A stretch of DNA of 64,000 bases from Elysia chlorotica (GCA_003991915.1 RQTK01000163.1:634779-698778), one strand, 5' to 3'; positions 25,236 to 36,185 are shown, counted from the stretch's first letter. The notes: a model not told the origin generated them from the letters alone. Program-made: numbers and translations.

Positions 25236-25303
25236 GAATTCCGGCTGCCTACCCATTTGATCGCCCACAGGCTAGGGACCACAAAACTCAAGGAGTGCCT
25301 AAT
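25236..25303 (-). repeat. Inverted fragment of the 2-kb repeat
   Basis: The stretch containing CACAGGCTAGGGACCACAAA and ACTCAAGGAGTGCC is the reverse complement of about 24,885-24,955, and also of the matching place in copy 1 near 22,723. It is an inverted third partial copy about 280 bp from its partner. Confidence 0.7.
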
Positions 25304-26668
25304 ATACTTTTAGATCGGTACATCCTCATGTAGGGGATCAACAATTATTTTGTCTTATAATAGCCTATTTTTATTAGGCTAGACATATATCGATACATTT
25401 TGTAAACCCTTACACCCGTTTGTTGGCGAAGTGATAGGAAGTTGTCTACCGTTAAACAAACTAATAATTATATCTCGCCTTGTAATAATACAACAGAAGG
25501 TCTAACTCATAGAAATGCATACTCATCATTTGTGTTGAAAACTATCAGAAGATAATCCTGTCCTCTAGATATCTAGATCTATGCTATTACAATAGTTTTA
25601 CGTTTTTGGATAGGCCAATATACGTTCATATCAATTGATCCGATACCGTTAAAACTCAATCCCAACTTTAGCCAATTGATGTGCGGCGACAAATCATGTT
25701 CACTGTAATGTGTGAGCAGCGAGCTCTAAGCCCGTAAATCTTGCACCCTTATCTGACAGCTCACCATGGGCAGGCAAGCACAGACTTTGGTCAGAAATTT
25801 TACCTGGGCGGCAGGAAAAGGAACGCAGATGGAATGCAATTTTTAACTATTTAAGTATACAAGTTCACTACTTTCAATAGGGTTATCTTTTCTTGGAGGC
25901 AAAAAGACAATCAAATGCGTATCATTCTGTTTGAAGGAAATGAAAAAGTACATACGCTATGACCTATAAAGAAAAGAAATTTAAAATAACTTATTTCTTG
26001 AGAATATTTTAATTTCAAGGCCCATCGAATCAGTGGTTCCACTTTTCTCTTTTTTTTTTTTTTTTTACCCAACCACTAAACCAATTTGTGCATATAACCG
26101 GCAATTACCAGTCCTATTCACCCCATCAAATCGAATCATCATTAAATTTTAATGGGAAACAAGTGATTACCGACCACAATTATTGAAATGGGCTGAATTT
26201 CGACGCAGCTTGCACCAGACCCAGCCCTGAAATTGGCGCAGTCTTAGAACAAGTACTTCAAGTAGTCATGGCGAATCGAAGAGTGATGAGAAGATAGCGG
26301 CGTCGGTAATCTTGGGCGGTGGGCATGGTGCAACAAAACTGTGAATAACCGGCGCCTAGGAGAGTTCATCTGAAAATTAAACGTGAAACAAGGGCAAGCT
26401 TGGTGTTGCTTGTGCGAAAAAGAGACAAATTACGGAAGCAAGGAAAACGGGGGAATGTGGGGAAAAATCAGTAAAAAACGGGAAAAAAATAAGGTTAGCA
26501 ATAATACCAGTCCTTGCTTGGACCACAGCTTTTGTTTACCTTTACTTTTTTGAACTGACACGCCACCAACTGTTCTTTGAGTTTCACGCACACATAATGT
26601 CATAGTTGGGAATGAGTTACCCTATCAGGTATGTTTTTGTTCATTTATTTATTTTTATTTTGTTTCAG
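25304..26668. other. 5' flank of Rab gene, no gene seen
   Basis: Non-coding. It should contain the Rab promoter and perhaps a leader exon, since a good acceptor (TGTTTCAG) ends at 26,668. No TATA box or leader exon can be placed confidently. Confidence 0.4.
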
Positions 26669-26770
26669 ATATTCAAGAAAGCAATCAACATATCTATGAT
26701 ATATGAATGGTATTGGAAAAATTGAATTTAAGTGAGTTTGTGTCTAAGCAAGGGAGGTAACCCCTCTCCA

Positions 26771-29700
26771 ATGGCTTCGAGTGCCAGGTATGACCAGCTG
26801 GTGAGACTCATGCTGGTAGGAGACCAGACAGTCGGCAAAACCTGCCTGCTGTGTCAGTACGCCAATCACGAGTTCCATGTTCACCACGTCACAACACTGG
26901 GTAAGAGAAGCGAAAACCTACTCTATCCAATGGTTTTCACATATGAGTTGATATGTTTGTGTGACTGCTCATAAGGACTTCCATTTTTTACCTTGGACAT
27001 TTATCCCTGTAGGATTTTATATTTTAGTTTTATGATTTAGATAATTTTGATTAAAAATCATAAATAATGTTCTTGATATCTTCGGACGGACCTGGACAAT
27101 ATATGTAGTGAAATCAAGGCCCATACCAGCATAGCGCCAGAATTATAAAACTCTTTAAACCATTTAGTTATTTTTGCTTTTAATATTTACAATAGTGTTG
27201 GTTAATGCCCATTACTGAAATTGATAACTTCATTTCAATAAAAAGGTTATAGTTACGTTTACATGCTAAAAAAACTACGAGCGTTACATTCTTAAGAAAG
27301 AGGACTGAAGATGTAGGTTTCCACATATAGTCTTGTCATGTTTGTGAGACTCAGTGTTTACTCATTTCAATTGGACTTCATTGGTTAGATGCCATAGAGT
27401 GGCATCATCATGTGAGGCAACCAGGAAGTTGGGTTGAGTTGGTTCAACGTCCAATGTCAGCTCTATATAGGCTATATTGTGGACGTGCCCCAATACTGAT
27501 GCCTGACAATTTTTGTGCTGCCACACACAAGACAGGGCAGGGATACCATGTTCCTGTTTCAGCCAGTCACATTAAACTGACACCGACTTAACCAGAAGAG
27601 GGTCAAATCGCCAGGGCTCGAACCATGTATCTCCTGTGTCGGAAGCCGAAGTTCTACCCCAAGGCCCCCACGCATCCCAAGTTGGAAATTTGACTTTTGG
27701 AGTTATTCATAGTGGGCTCTAGCTCAAAACTTTCATTGGCGACTTGTGCCTGGTTCACTTTGGCGGCCTCACATTTATACTATATGTATATATAGTAAAA
27801 CATCATTGTCTCTGTTGGATGCTAATTATCAAGAATTTAACTGCTTATTCATATACATGTACTTGTAAAAGTTATTACATCTTAACTCTTAATGATTGAG
27901 AAAAATGAATGTATTAAAATCTAGACAAATGGAAATTCATAAAAAAGTAGCAAAATTATGTTGCAAGTAATTTTGATCATCATATTTTGTGTAGAAATTT
28001 GACTGGTGTTTCTGATTTGTATCTGTTTGCAGGTGTGGACTTCAGGGTGCGACTGATCGAGGTTGATGGGCGGACAATCAAGATGCAGATCTGGGACACA
28101 GCGGGTCAGGAGCGGTTTCTAGCAATCACCAAGCAGTACTACACACGTGCTCAGGTACAGTAGTTAACAGTAGCCTGTTTTCTAGCGATCACCAAGCAGT
28201 ACTACACACATGCTCAGGTGCAGTAGTTAACACTAGCCTGTTTTCTAGCAATCACCAAGCAGTACTACACACATGCTCAGGTGCAGTAGTTAACACTAGC
28301 CTGTTTTCTAGCAATCACCAAGCAGTACTACACACATGCTCAGGTGAAGTAGTTAACACTAGCCTGTTTTCTAGCAATCACCAAGCAGTACTACACACGT
28401 GCTCAGGTACAGTAGTTAACAGTAGCCTGTTTTCTAGCAATCACCAAGCAGTACTACACACGTGCTCAGGTACAGTAGTTAACAGTAGCCTGTTTTCTAG
28501 CAATCACCAAGCAGTACTACACACGTGCTCAGGTACAGTACTTAACACTAGCCTGTTTTCTAGCAATCACCAAGCAGTACTACACACGTGCTCAGGTGAA
28601 GTAGTTAACACTAGCCTGTTTTCATGCAATCACCAAGCAGTACTACACACGTGCCCAGGTGAAGTAGTTAGCACTAGCCTGTTTTCTAGCAATCACCAAG
28701 CAGTACTACACACGTGCTCAGGTGAAGTAGTTAACACTAGCCTGTTTTCTAGCAATCACCAAGCAGTACTACACAGGTGAAGTAGTTAACACTAGCCTGT
28801 TTTCTAGCGATCACCAAGCAGTACTACACATGTGCTCAGGTGAAGTAGTTAACACTAGCCTGTTTTCTAGCAATCACCAAGCAGTACTACACACGTGCCC
28901 AGGTGAAGTAGTTAACACTAGCCTGTTTTCTAGCGATCACCAAGCAGTACTACACACGTGCACAGGTGAAGTAGTTAACACTAGCCTGTTTTTAATACTA
29001 TCAATTTGCACATTTTTGTTCTGCCTTTCTACAAATTGGTTTGAGGCATATAGTTTTCCCTACTTTGATTTAAATTATGTGGACATCCACATGAAATACA
29101 GCATAAAGTAGAATTTGAGAACATTTTGCTACAAAAGGCATTTGATTGACTTGTATTTGCTGTCTAAAATGCCTTTTTGTATCTTATAAATATGATCATG
29201 TATAAAAAACAACCATAGAAAACGATACTCTCCTCGTTATCTCCTGTGTTAATCTAAATTCAATCCCTTTATAAATATCTCCGTCATGTGGGTGTTGAAT
29301 ATAGATCTCCAACAAATGCCATGTTCCCTAATTGTGCTGCTACTCTGTCTCTGTGCTGGGCTGTTTGTTGGTGTTTGATATATGCAGTAGATCATCCTTC
29401 GAGTCCTTGGCCAAGTGGCTGCTCTATGTGAAAATGGTGAGTCTCCCCAGTGGCTGCTCTATGTGAAAATGGTGAGTTTCGGCAGTCAGGAATCTATTAC
29501 TACAAAACCAGACTGAAGGCTGAAAAGTCGGCAAAACCTGCCTGCTGTGTCAGTACGCCAATCACGAGTTCCATGTTCACCACGTCACAACACTGGGTAA
29601 GACCTACTCTATCCAATGGTTTTCACATTTCTGTTTCCTTTCAAAGAGTTGATATGTTTGTGTGACTGCTCATAAGGACCTCCATTTTTTACCTTGGACA

Positions 29701-32547
29701 TTTATCTCTGTAGGGTTTTATATTTGAGTTTTATGATTTAGACAATTTTGATTTAAAATCATAAATAATGTTATCTGATATCTTCGGACAGACCTGGACA
29801 ATAGTGTAATGAGATCAAGGCCTATACCAGCATAGCCCCAGAATGATAAAACTCTTTAAACCATTTAGTTATTTTTGCTTTTAATATTTACAATAGTGTT
29901 GGTTAATGCCAATTACTGAAATCGATAACTTCATTTCAATAAACAGGTTATACTTACGCTTACAGTTACATGCTAAAAAAAATTGACTTACGAGCGTTAC
30001 ATTCTTAAGAAAGAGGACTGAAGATGTAGGTTTCCACATATAGTCTTGTCATGTTTGTGAGACTCAGTGTTTACTCATTTCAATTGGACTTCATGGGTCA
30101 GATGCCATAGAGTGGCATCATCATGTGAGGCAACCAGGGAGTTGGGTTGAGTTGGTTCAACGTCCAATGTCAGGTCTAGATAGGCTATATTGTGGACGTG
30201 CCCCAATACTGATGCCTGACAATTTTTGTGCTGCCACACACAAGACAGGGCAGGGATACCATGTTCCTGTTTCAGCCAGTCACATTAAACTGACACCGAC
30301 TTAACCAGAAGGGGACCAAATCGCCAGGGCTCGAATCGTGCATCTCCTGTGTCGGAAGCCGAAGTTCTACCCCAAGGCCCCCACGCATCCCAGGAACCAG
30401 GGTGAATCAGGCACAAGTTGGAAATTTGACTTTTGGAGTTATTCATAGTGGGCTCTAGCTCAAAGCTTTCATTGGCGACTTGTGCCTGGTTCACTTTGGC
30501 GGCCTCACATTTATACTATATGTATATATAGTAAAACATCATTGTCTCTGTTGGATGCTAATTATCAAGAATTTAACTGCTTATTCATATACATGTACTT
30601 GTAAAAGTTATTACATCTTAACTCTTAATGATTGTTAAAAATGGATGTTTTAAAATCTAGACAAATCAAAATTCATTAAAAAAAAAAGTAGCAAAATTAT
30701 GTCGCAAATAATTTTGATCATCGTATTTTGTGTAGAACTTTGACTGGTGTTTCTGATTTGTATCTGTTTGCAGGTGTGGACTTCAGGGTGCGACTGATCG
30801 AGGTTGATGGGCGGACAATCAAGATGCAGATCTGGGACACAGCTGGCCAGGAGCGGTTTCTAGCAATCACCAAGCAGTACTACACACGTGCACAGGTACA
30901 GTAGTTAACACTAGCCTGGTTTTAATACTACATGTATCAATTTGCACATTTTTGTTTTGCCTTTCTACAAGGCATATAGTTTTCCCTACTTTGATTTAAC
31001 TTATATGGACATCCACATGAAATACAGCATGAGGTAGAATTGGAGAACATCTTGCTACAAAAGGCATTTGTTTGACTTGTATTTGCTGTCAATAAAATGC
31101 CTTTTTGTATCACATAAATAAGGTCATGTATTAAGACAACCATAGAAAACGATACTCTCCTCGTTATCTCCTGTGTTAATTTAAATTCAATCCCTTTATA
31201 TATATATCTCCGTCATGTGGGTGTTGAATATTGATCTCCAACAAATGCCATGTTCCCTAATTGTGCTGCTACTCTGTCTCTGTGCAGGGCTGTTTGTTGG
31301 TGTTTGACATATGCAGCAGATCATCCTTCGAGTCCCTGGCCAAGTGGCTGCTCTATGTGAAAATGGTGAGTCTCCGCAGTGGCTGCTCTATGTGAAAATG
31401 GTGAGTCTCGGCAGTCAGAAATCTCTTACTACAAAACCAGACTGAAGGCTGAAAAAAATATTGAGCTCAACAGCGATAAACAATAAATCTGTACATGTCT
31501 TATTTGTTTAAATTCAAGATAATTGTTTTAAGTTTTATTTCTCTAGAACGGACAATGGGAAGAGATGAACCAGAGACATAAAGTTTTCTTAGATCTATAT
31601 CTTGGCCATAAGCTGTAAGTGAGCTGTTTATCCATAATTAACCTGCAAATGCCAGTAATATGTTATAACTGGGCGAGAGATAGTTATGATCAACCTTCCT
31701 TGAACTTCAGTGTGTCTTCACCTCTCAGTATGCCCAGAAAGACACGGCCGTGATCATCGTTGGCAACAAGACAGACCTGGAGGAGAGGCGCCAAGTTGCC
31801 ACGGAAACAGCCCAACAGGTGAGACTGAGAGACCTCACCAAGTCTTTTGGTTAAACGGCTGTTTTCTTCCATGGCAAAGTTTAACTTTGTAGGGACAGTC
31901 TTGTTACCGGTGGTGCTTTCCCTGGGAGAAATCCAAACTTTCACTTTCCAGGTTTGATCAGGGTAAGGTTTTGGTTTTTCTGTAGTCTTAACTCCACACA
32001 TTGGTGGCTTGGTACTCAACTTTTGAGAGCTGGTGTTGGTTATCTGTCTGTATTCTTTGGGGTTACAGTACTAAAATAGGAAACCAGAAAAATAAACTTT
32101 AGACTGAGAGAAAACAATCTGTGTTACATTTTTGTGTTGTACCTTCCCCAGTTTGCTGATGAAAATGGAATTCTGTATTATGAAACGAGTGCCAAAGACT
32201 TGAAGAGTCTAGAGAAGGTAAGTCACAGTGGAAGAAAGAGCATTACTCAACTTCAAAAAGTTTTAGTTGCTTGCTTGCATGATTTATGTAAAGCGTTTCT
32301 AGAGAATTCTTAAGGTTATTCAGTAGCACCTGGGAGGCTAAATAAATTTAAATATTCTTTTCATTCTTTAATTTTATTTTGTTGGTTTTTTCTTTCCTCA
32401 CAGCCTTTTTATGAATTGTGCAGACAAGTTGTAGAAGCGACAAATAAAAGTTTGAATGCGGAAACCAATGACACAGTGCGGCTAGAGCAAGAGAACAACA
32501 CATCAGTGCCGGATACAGCAACTGTTACCAAGTCGAAATGTTGCTGA
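26771..32547 (+). CDS. Rab-family small GTPase, Rab15-like, six coding exons
   Basis: Coding exons: 26,771-26,900; exon 2 either as 2a (28,033-28,154) or 2b (30,774-30,895); 31,288-31,365; 31,729-31,818; 32,152-32,217; 32,404-32,547 (TGA). All junctions are GT-AG and phases agree, giving 209 aa. Motifs: P-loop GDQTVGKT (17-24), switch I TTLGVDF, switch [20 protein letters not shown] and a C-terminal KCC for double geranylgeranylation. The stretches [19 protein letters not shown] and [11 protein letters not shown] resemble Rab15 and the Rab8/10/13 group more than other Rabs; length also matches Rab15 (212 aa). Rabs cycle between GDP and GTP on membranes to direct vesicle tethering; Rab15 acts in endosomal recycling. 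That role is inferred. The ATG follows an in-frame stop and the acceptor at 26,668, and is the first in frame. An internal tandem duplication has copied exons 1 (part), 2 and 3. Confidence 0.9.
27430..27677 (-). mobile_element. tRNA-derived SINE in Rab intron 1 (copy A)
   Basis: Same family as 23,780-24,006: minus-strand tRNA-like head with a B-box-like GGTTCGAGCCCTGG and a tail ending near GGACGTTGAACCAACTC. It carries an extra internal block (CAGCCAGTCACATTAAACTG on the plus strand) absent from the 23.8-kb copy, so two subfamilies exist. Possible target-site duplication AAGTTGG at both ends. The twin copy is at about 30,148-30,393. Confidence 0.75.
28033..28154 (+). CDS. Rab exon 2a
   Basis: 122 nt encoding switch I end, switch II and [10 protein letters not shown]. 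It differs from exon 2b by three synonymous changes (Ala, Gly and Ala codons in AGQ and RAQ). It enters in phase 1 and leaves in phase 0, so joining 2a to 2b would shift the frame; the two can only be used as alternatives. Acceptor TTTGCAG, donor GTACAG. Confidence 0.8.
28119..28990 (+). repeat. 63-bp minisatellite made of exon 2a end plus splice donor
   Basis: Fourteen units counting the exon itself, 63 bp each, with one about 8 bp shorter. Each holds TTTTCTAG, 32 bp of the exon 2 end (CAATCACCAAGCAGTACTAC and on), the exon/intron junction CAG before GTACAG, GTGCAG or GTGAAG, and about 23 bp of intron. The single-copy ancestor survives at exon 2b. Units differ by 1-4 bases and show ordered variants (ACACATG, then GTACAG, then GTGAAG types), as in stepwise expansion. 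Confidence 0.95.
29366..29443 (+). pseudogene. Dead copy of Rab exon 3 (copy A)
   Basis: Matches exon 3 at 31,288-31,365. The acceptor AG has become TG (GTGCTGGGC against GTGCAGGGC), and the codon after DIC is TAG, a stop. It therefore cannot be used, which forces transcripts to reach exon 3 in copy B. The 35-bp duplication of its end is also present (29,444-29,480). Confidence 0.85.
29527..29597 (+). pseudogene. Truncated copy of Rab exon 1
   Basis: Seventy-one bases of exon 1 from VGKTCLL to TTL with an intact donor (GG before GTAAGAC) but no acceptor or start codon. It marks the junction of the tandem duplication. Splicing from its donor would need transcription starting downstream of the true promoter. 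Confidence 0.85.
30148..30393 (-). mobile_element. tRNA-derived SINE in Rab gene (copy B)
   Basis: Duplicate of the SINE at 27,430-27,677, carried along with the intragenic duplication. Next to its right end copy B has about 23 bp absent from copy A. Confidence 0.75.
30774..30895 (+). CDS. Rab exon 2b
   Basis: 122 nt encoding the same peptide as exon 2a. It is followed by ordinary single-copy intron sequence and lies closest to the only usable exon 3, so it is the likely default exon 2. Confidence 0.85.
31345..31414 (+). repeat. 35-bp tandem duplication across Rab exon 3 donor
   Basis: The last 22 nt of exon 3 (GTGGCTGCTCTATGTGAAAATG), the donor GTGAGTCTC and a few intron bases are repeated once. 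This places a second identical donor at 31,401. The same duplication exists in copy A, so it predates the large duplication. Using the second donor would add an early in-frame TGA. Confidence 0.9.
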
Positions 32548-32790
32548 ATCAATCACGTTGTGATAATACATGTATGTCTGTTTTGTTGTTCTCTAACAAT
32601 TTATTTTGTTAATTTATCAGAGTAATGTTTGGGAAATTCTTCTTAGTTCAGACATTCAGAAAACTGAGTTCTGGATTCTCTTTTTTTTATTATAGAAAGT
32701 TGGTGTAATTTTGTAAGAGGGTAGTTTTTTTTTCTTTTTGACTCTCGTTAAATCAGACTCATAAATAAAAGTCTTTTTGGTTTGATTGTC
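32548..32790 (+). terminator. Rab 3' UTR and polyadenylation signal
   Basis: AATAAA at 32,764-32,769 is followed by a GT/T-rich stretch (GTCTTTTTGGTTTGATTGTC), the expected downstream element. This gives a 3' UTR of about 240 nt. Confidence 0.65.
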
Positions 32791-32954
32791 TTGAATTCGA
32801 ACTGAAACCACCAATAGGCAACACAAAAGTACTATCTGTCAAACAGAATTCTGTGCTTATTACTACCTAAGACATGCCTTTTAAAAATAATAGAAATGGG
32901 GTTGGGAGAAGGCTGCTATAGAAAGAAAACACGAGAAAGCTATCATAAATGTTA

Positions 32955-33610
32955 CTTACCTACTTACTATCCAGCGTCGTTACTTTGTAGAAACGTTTGC
33001 TGCCCGTACTGCTTTCTGTACTATGGATCTCCATACTTCTCGTCTTTCCGTATTGGTGTATACTGTTGTGCTATTTCTTCGGGGCCATTCCTTGATGTTG
33101 TCTATTTATCCTGCTTAGTCATGTCCTCTACTCCTCTTACCATGTAGAACATATTTCATTAGCGTGCATTTATTTCTGCAGGCAATTTTCTTTTCTTGAT
33201 GGTACTTAGAAGAAGTCTTTGAACATTCAGTTCTTTGAGAATGTTGTCGTTTTTTTTTTGTCCAACTTATTCTTAGAAGACGTCTGTAGATCCATATTTC
33301 AGCACTCTTGATTTTCTTCTCATCGCTTTTTCGAGGTGTCCATCCCTCCGCTCCATGTGTCATGACTTTCCACGCCAAACCTTTCATGATTTTCATTTTT
33401 AGCTATTTATTGATGTCTTGATCCCTCCCCTCCATATTTTGTTAAGGTCTATCATTCTTTTCTCTGCCATTGCAATCCCAGTGGGAATATCTGTAGAACA
33501 GTCAGTATTGTCTGTTTTCATTGAGCCAAGATATTTGAAGTTTCCAACACATTCTAATTCTTCATTGCAGTATCTGGGCCCACTAACTCCGCTATATCCG
33601 GGGTCCACTG
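32955..33610 (-). mobile_element. LINE reverse transcriptase 3' remnant (RTE/BovB-like)
   Basis: Minus-strand frames read ELECVGNFKYLGSMKTDNTD (about 33,500-33,570), then RRLLRISWTKKKR (about 33,240-33,320), with degenerate tail sequence down to about 32,955. These are landmarks of the C-terminal part of RTE/BovB-style non-LTR retrotransposon proteins. At least two frame changes separate the pieces, so it is dead and 5'-truncated. It lies just behind the Rab gene in opposite orientation. Confidence 0.75.
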
Positions 33611-33649
33611 TATCATATACATGTATAGCGAAGTCAGTGGGCCCACTCT

Positions 33650-35510
33650 AAAACTTTGTTACGTCCCAGGTTTCGTTACATGTAAGGTCCTAAAAAACAT
33701 AACAAACTTGACTCTCTAAGAGTTTAACTTAGTTATAATGTTTTTATTTTTTTTTGCTGTCTTTCTCAATTTTTGAAAGTTAAAAACAATAAGAGAAGAA
33801 TGTTTATTTTTTTCTGTCCAAGGTTGGTAACATGGCCATGAATTCTCAAGGTGGATCTGTACGAGCTAGCGGCTGTTGGATAGCAAGACGGGGCACCCCT
33901 GTGCAAGCTTGGAAGACAGAACTAGCACATGTCAAGCAAGTCTCACCATCAAGGCTCACTTCGTTGAAGAACTTTGGACCAGATATGTTTTTTTATATTA
34001 TGTGAACCAAAACCAATTGCTTATGGCTGCAGCTCTACGTTTACAATTGTACATTCCTTGTTGTGTCAAATGAACATAATTTGAGCTGTGTTGACTTGGG
34101 CTGGATGTATCCTTGTGTACAGTTTTTACTTGGAGATTTAATTTAAAGGAAGTCACTGTCAGCATCAGGCAAAGCAGCTGTGGTAATTTAATCTCACATT
34201 GTCGTGATATCATATCATAAGTATATATATATATATCTATATTGCCTTGTTTTTTTTTGTTTCTTTTTCTTCTACAATATTCAAAATGTATGTTTACATA
34301 ACACCTACAATTATTTATGTTTGCCTTCACAGTTTATAATGTTAAAACAGCTTTAAATCTGTTTGCCTTAGTTATTCATGTACACTTTGTTTAAACATAA
34401 GCATTGTACACTTCCTGTAACGGTATTAATCATACTGAGCGAACTCGAACAGGTTTGACGGTCCCGGCAAGTCTTAGTTTAATGTATGAAAGATGTTTCA
34501 TTGAAAATAATCTTTTACCAGATTTACCAGTTTTTTAAATATATATTACCATGAGATGTTGAATTTGATGTGTTGAAGTCCTCTCCTGTATGGTGTTAAT
34601 AATGACAAATTAATGAGACTAGAGCAGCAGCATGAAAATAATTGGAAAGAGGGAGAGGAGCCAGTGAACTCTGTATCTTATAAACAGCAGGACACCCACG
34701 GCCAAATCTGCCATGTTGTTCTAGGATGATAGTTTTGAGTCAGCTCAAGATATACGCCAGTCAACCAATAATTGGTCAACTGAAGAGTTACCTCTCAGTC
34801 TCACTATGCATTCCAGTTGCTGTTTTCTCATGGTGATGTAGTACATGTTATTATCAGCAGAAATCTGATGTGGAGTAAGATGTGTATTATCTACATACCT
34901 CTTCAATATATACACAGAGTACATATTCCAGGAATCAAACCACATAAGGGGAATTAACATCAATGGAACAAATATAAATAATACAATGCATAAGATAAGT
35001 TCACGACACTACCCTGATAACAAACAAGGAAGACTCCAAAAACTGTTGATGTAAAGACTTAAAAGAGTAATAGCAAACAAAAAAGGCTTGACATGAACGA
35101 AAGCAAAACCAAAATAAATGGTCGATAGTAAACAGAAAGATTTAGTAGACGAAAAACAAGTTCAGCATTTCAAATAGCTCAGACAAACAATAACCAGTAA
35201 TGGCAAAACCACCAAAGAAATAGAGATCGGCTGGCAGAATAGCACAAGCGAAATCGTTTATGAAACTAAAAGACTTATCCATGTCAAGAGAAATTTCAAG
35301 AGATCTAACACTAAGAGCAATAAACATTTGTGTATTTTCCTTCCTGCTATGCAGCGATGCAACATGGACTCTCTAGAAAGAATCAGTTATAAAACTAGAA
35401 GCTTTCGAGATGTGGGTAATTCGACAACTAGCATGAATAAGTTACAAAAACAAAAACAAAGGAAGAAGTCAGTGTTAAAAGAGAATTACTAGGAAGCGTA
35501 CATTACTGTC
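33650..35510. other. Non-coding stretch
   Basis: No gene supported. A short TA run lies near 34,221-34,236. Open frames have no protein-like character. Confidence 0.45.
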
Positions 35511-35514
35511 AATT

Positions 35515-35650
35515 ATAAACTCTTATTTTGGCCACATAGCAAGGCATGACAATCTTAACTGGCAGAATGGCAAGAAAAAGAGGGAAAGGCGGCCCCAGCA
35601 GGAAGTGGTACATGTACGAGTTACTACGACAGCTTGAAAGAATGGACCCA
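35515..35650 (+). mobile_element. LINE 3' tail fragment
   Basis: Reads YFGHIARHDNLNW in one frame and then GRMARKRGKGGPSRKW in another, the typical YFGH...GKRGRG end of many LINE proteins, with a frameshift between. About 130 bp, dead. It directly precedes the 25-bp minisatellite. Confidence 0.5.
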
Positions 35651-35687
35651 GCTACATGTGAACCTCAGACTGGCGCAGGATCGGTTG

Positions 35688-36107
35688 GCATGGAAACATA
35701 TGTCACACCGAGGCATGGAAACATATGACACACCGAGGCATGGGAACATATGACACACCGAGGCATGGGAACATATGTCACACCGAGGCATGGAAACATA
35801 TGACACACCGAGGCATGGAAACATATGTCACACCGAGGCATGGAAACATATGTCACACCGAGGCATGGGAACATATGACACACCGAGGCATGGGAACATA
35901 TGTCACACCGAGGCATGGAAACATATGTCACACCGAGGCATGGAAACATATGTCACACCGAGGCATGGAAACATATGTCACACCGAGGCATGGGAACATA
36001 TGACACACCGAGGCATGGGAACATATGTCACACCGAGGCGTGGAAACATATGACACACCGAGGCATGGAAACATATGTCACACCGAGGCGTGGGAACATA
36101 TGACACC
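35688..36107. repeat. 25-bp minisatellite, about 17 units
   Basis: Units of CATGGAAACATATGTCACAC plus CGAGG, varying at A/G (GGAAA or GGGAA) and T/A (GTCAC or GACAC). The unit length is not a multiple of three and it has no stop in any phase, so all six frames are open through the array. Each forward frame yields the same 25-residue period (such as HRGMETYVTPRHGNICHTEA). The array ends in a poly-C tract. Confidence 0.97.
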
Positions 36108-36185
36108 CCCCCCCCCCCCCCCCACCCCGAGGCGGCAGGGGTACATCCCCGCGGGGGGGGGAAAAATACCCCCCCCCCCCCCCCA
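36105..36185. repeat. Poly-C/poly-G tracts
   Basis: Runs of about 18 C, 9 G and 17 C within 80 bp, with minus-strand G-quadruplex potential. Such tracts are also common places for sequencing and assembly errors. Confidence 0.9.

Larger units (their letters stand above)
26830..31455 (+). repeat. Intragenic tandem duplication in the Rab gene
   Basis: Copy A is 26,831-29,526 (about 2.70 kb) and copy B is 29,527-31,455 (about 1.93 kb). The left break lies inside exon 1 at GTCGGCAAAACCTGCC. The right break lies in intron 3 just after GACTGAAGGCTGAAAA. The size difference is mainly the 63-bp array present only in copy A. Both copies contain the same SINE in intron 1, so the SINE is older than the duplication. 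Confidence 0.92.

Noticed and set aside
26732-26770. Upstream extension of the Rab protein from a GTG codon
   Set aside because: An in-frame TAA lies immediately before, no ATG is present, and the family starts near the ATG at 26,771.
28830-29111. Repeat-encoded protein [20 protein letters not shown] and on
   Set aside because: Translation of the 63-bp donor-containing minisatellite in another frame; no start, splice or homology support.
35688-36107. CRISPR-like array
   Set aside because: Units adjoin directly with no spacers and the organism is eukaryotic; it is a minisatellite. The same holds for 59,815-59,984.
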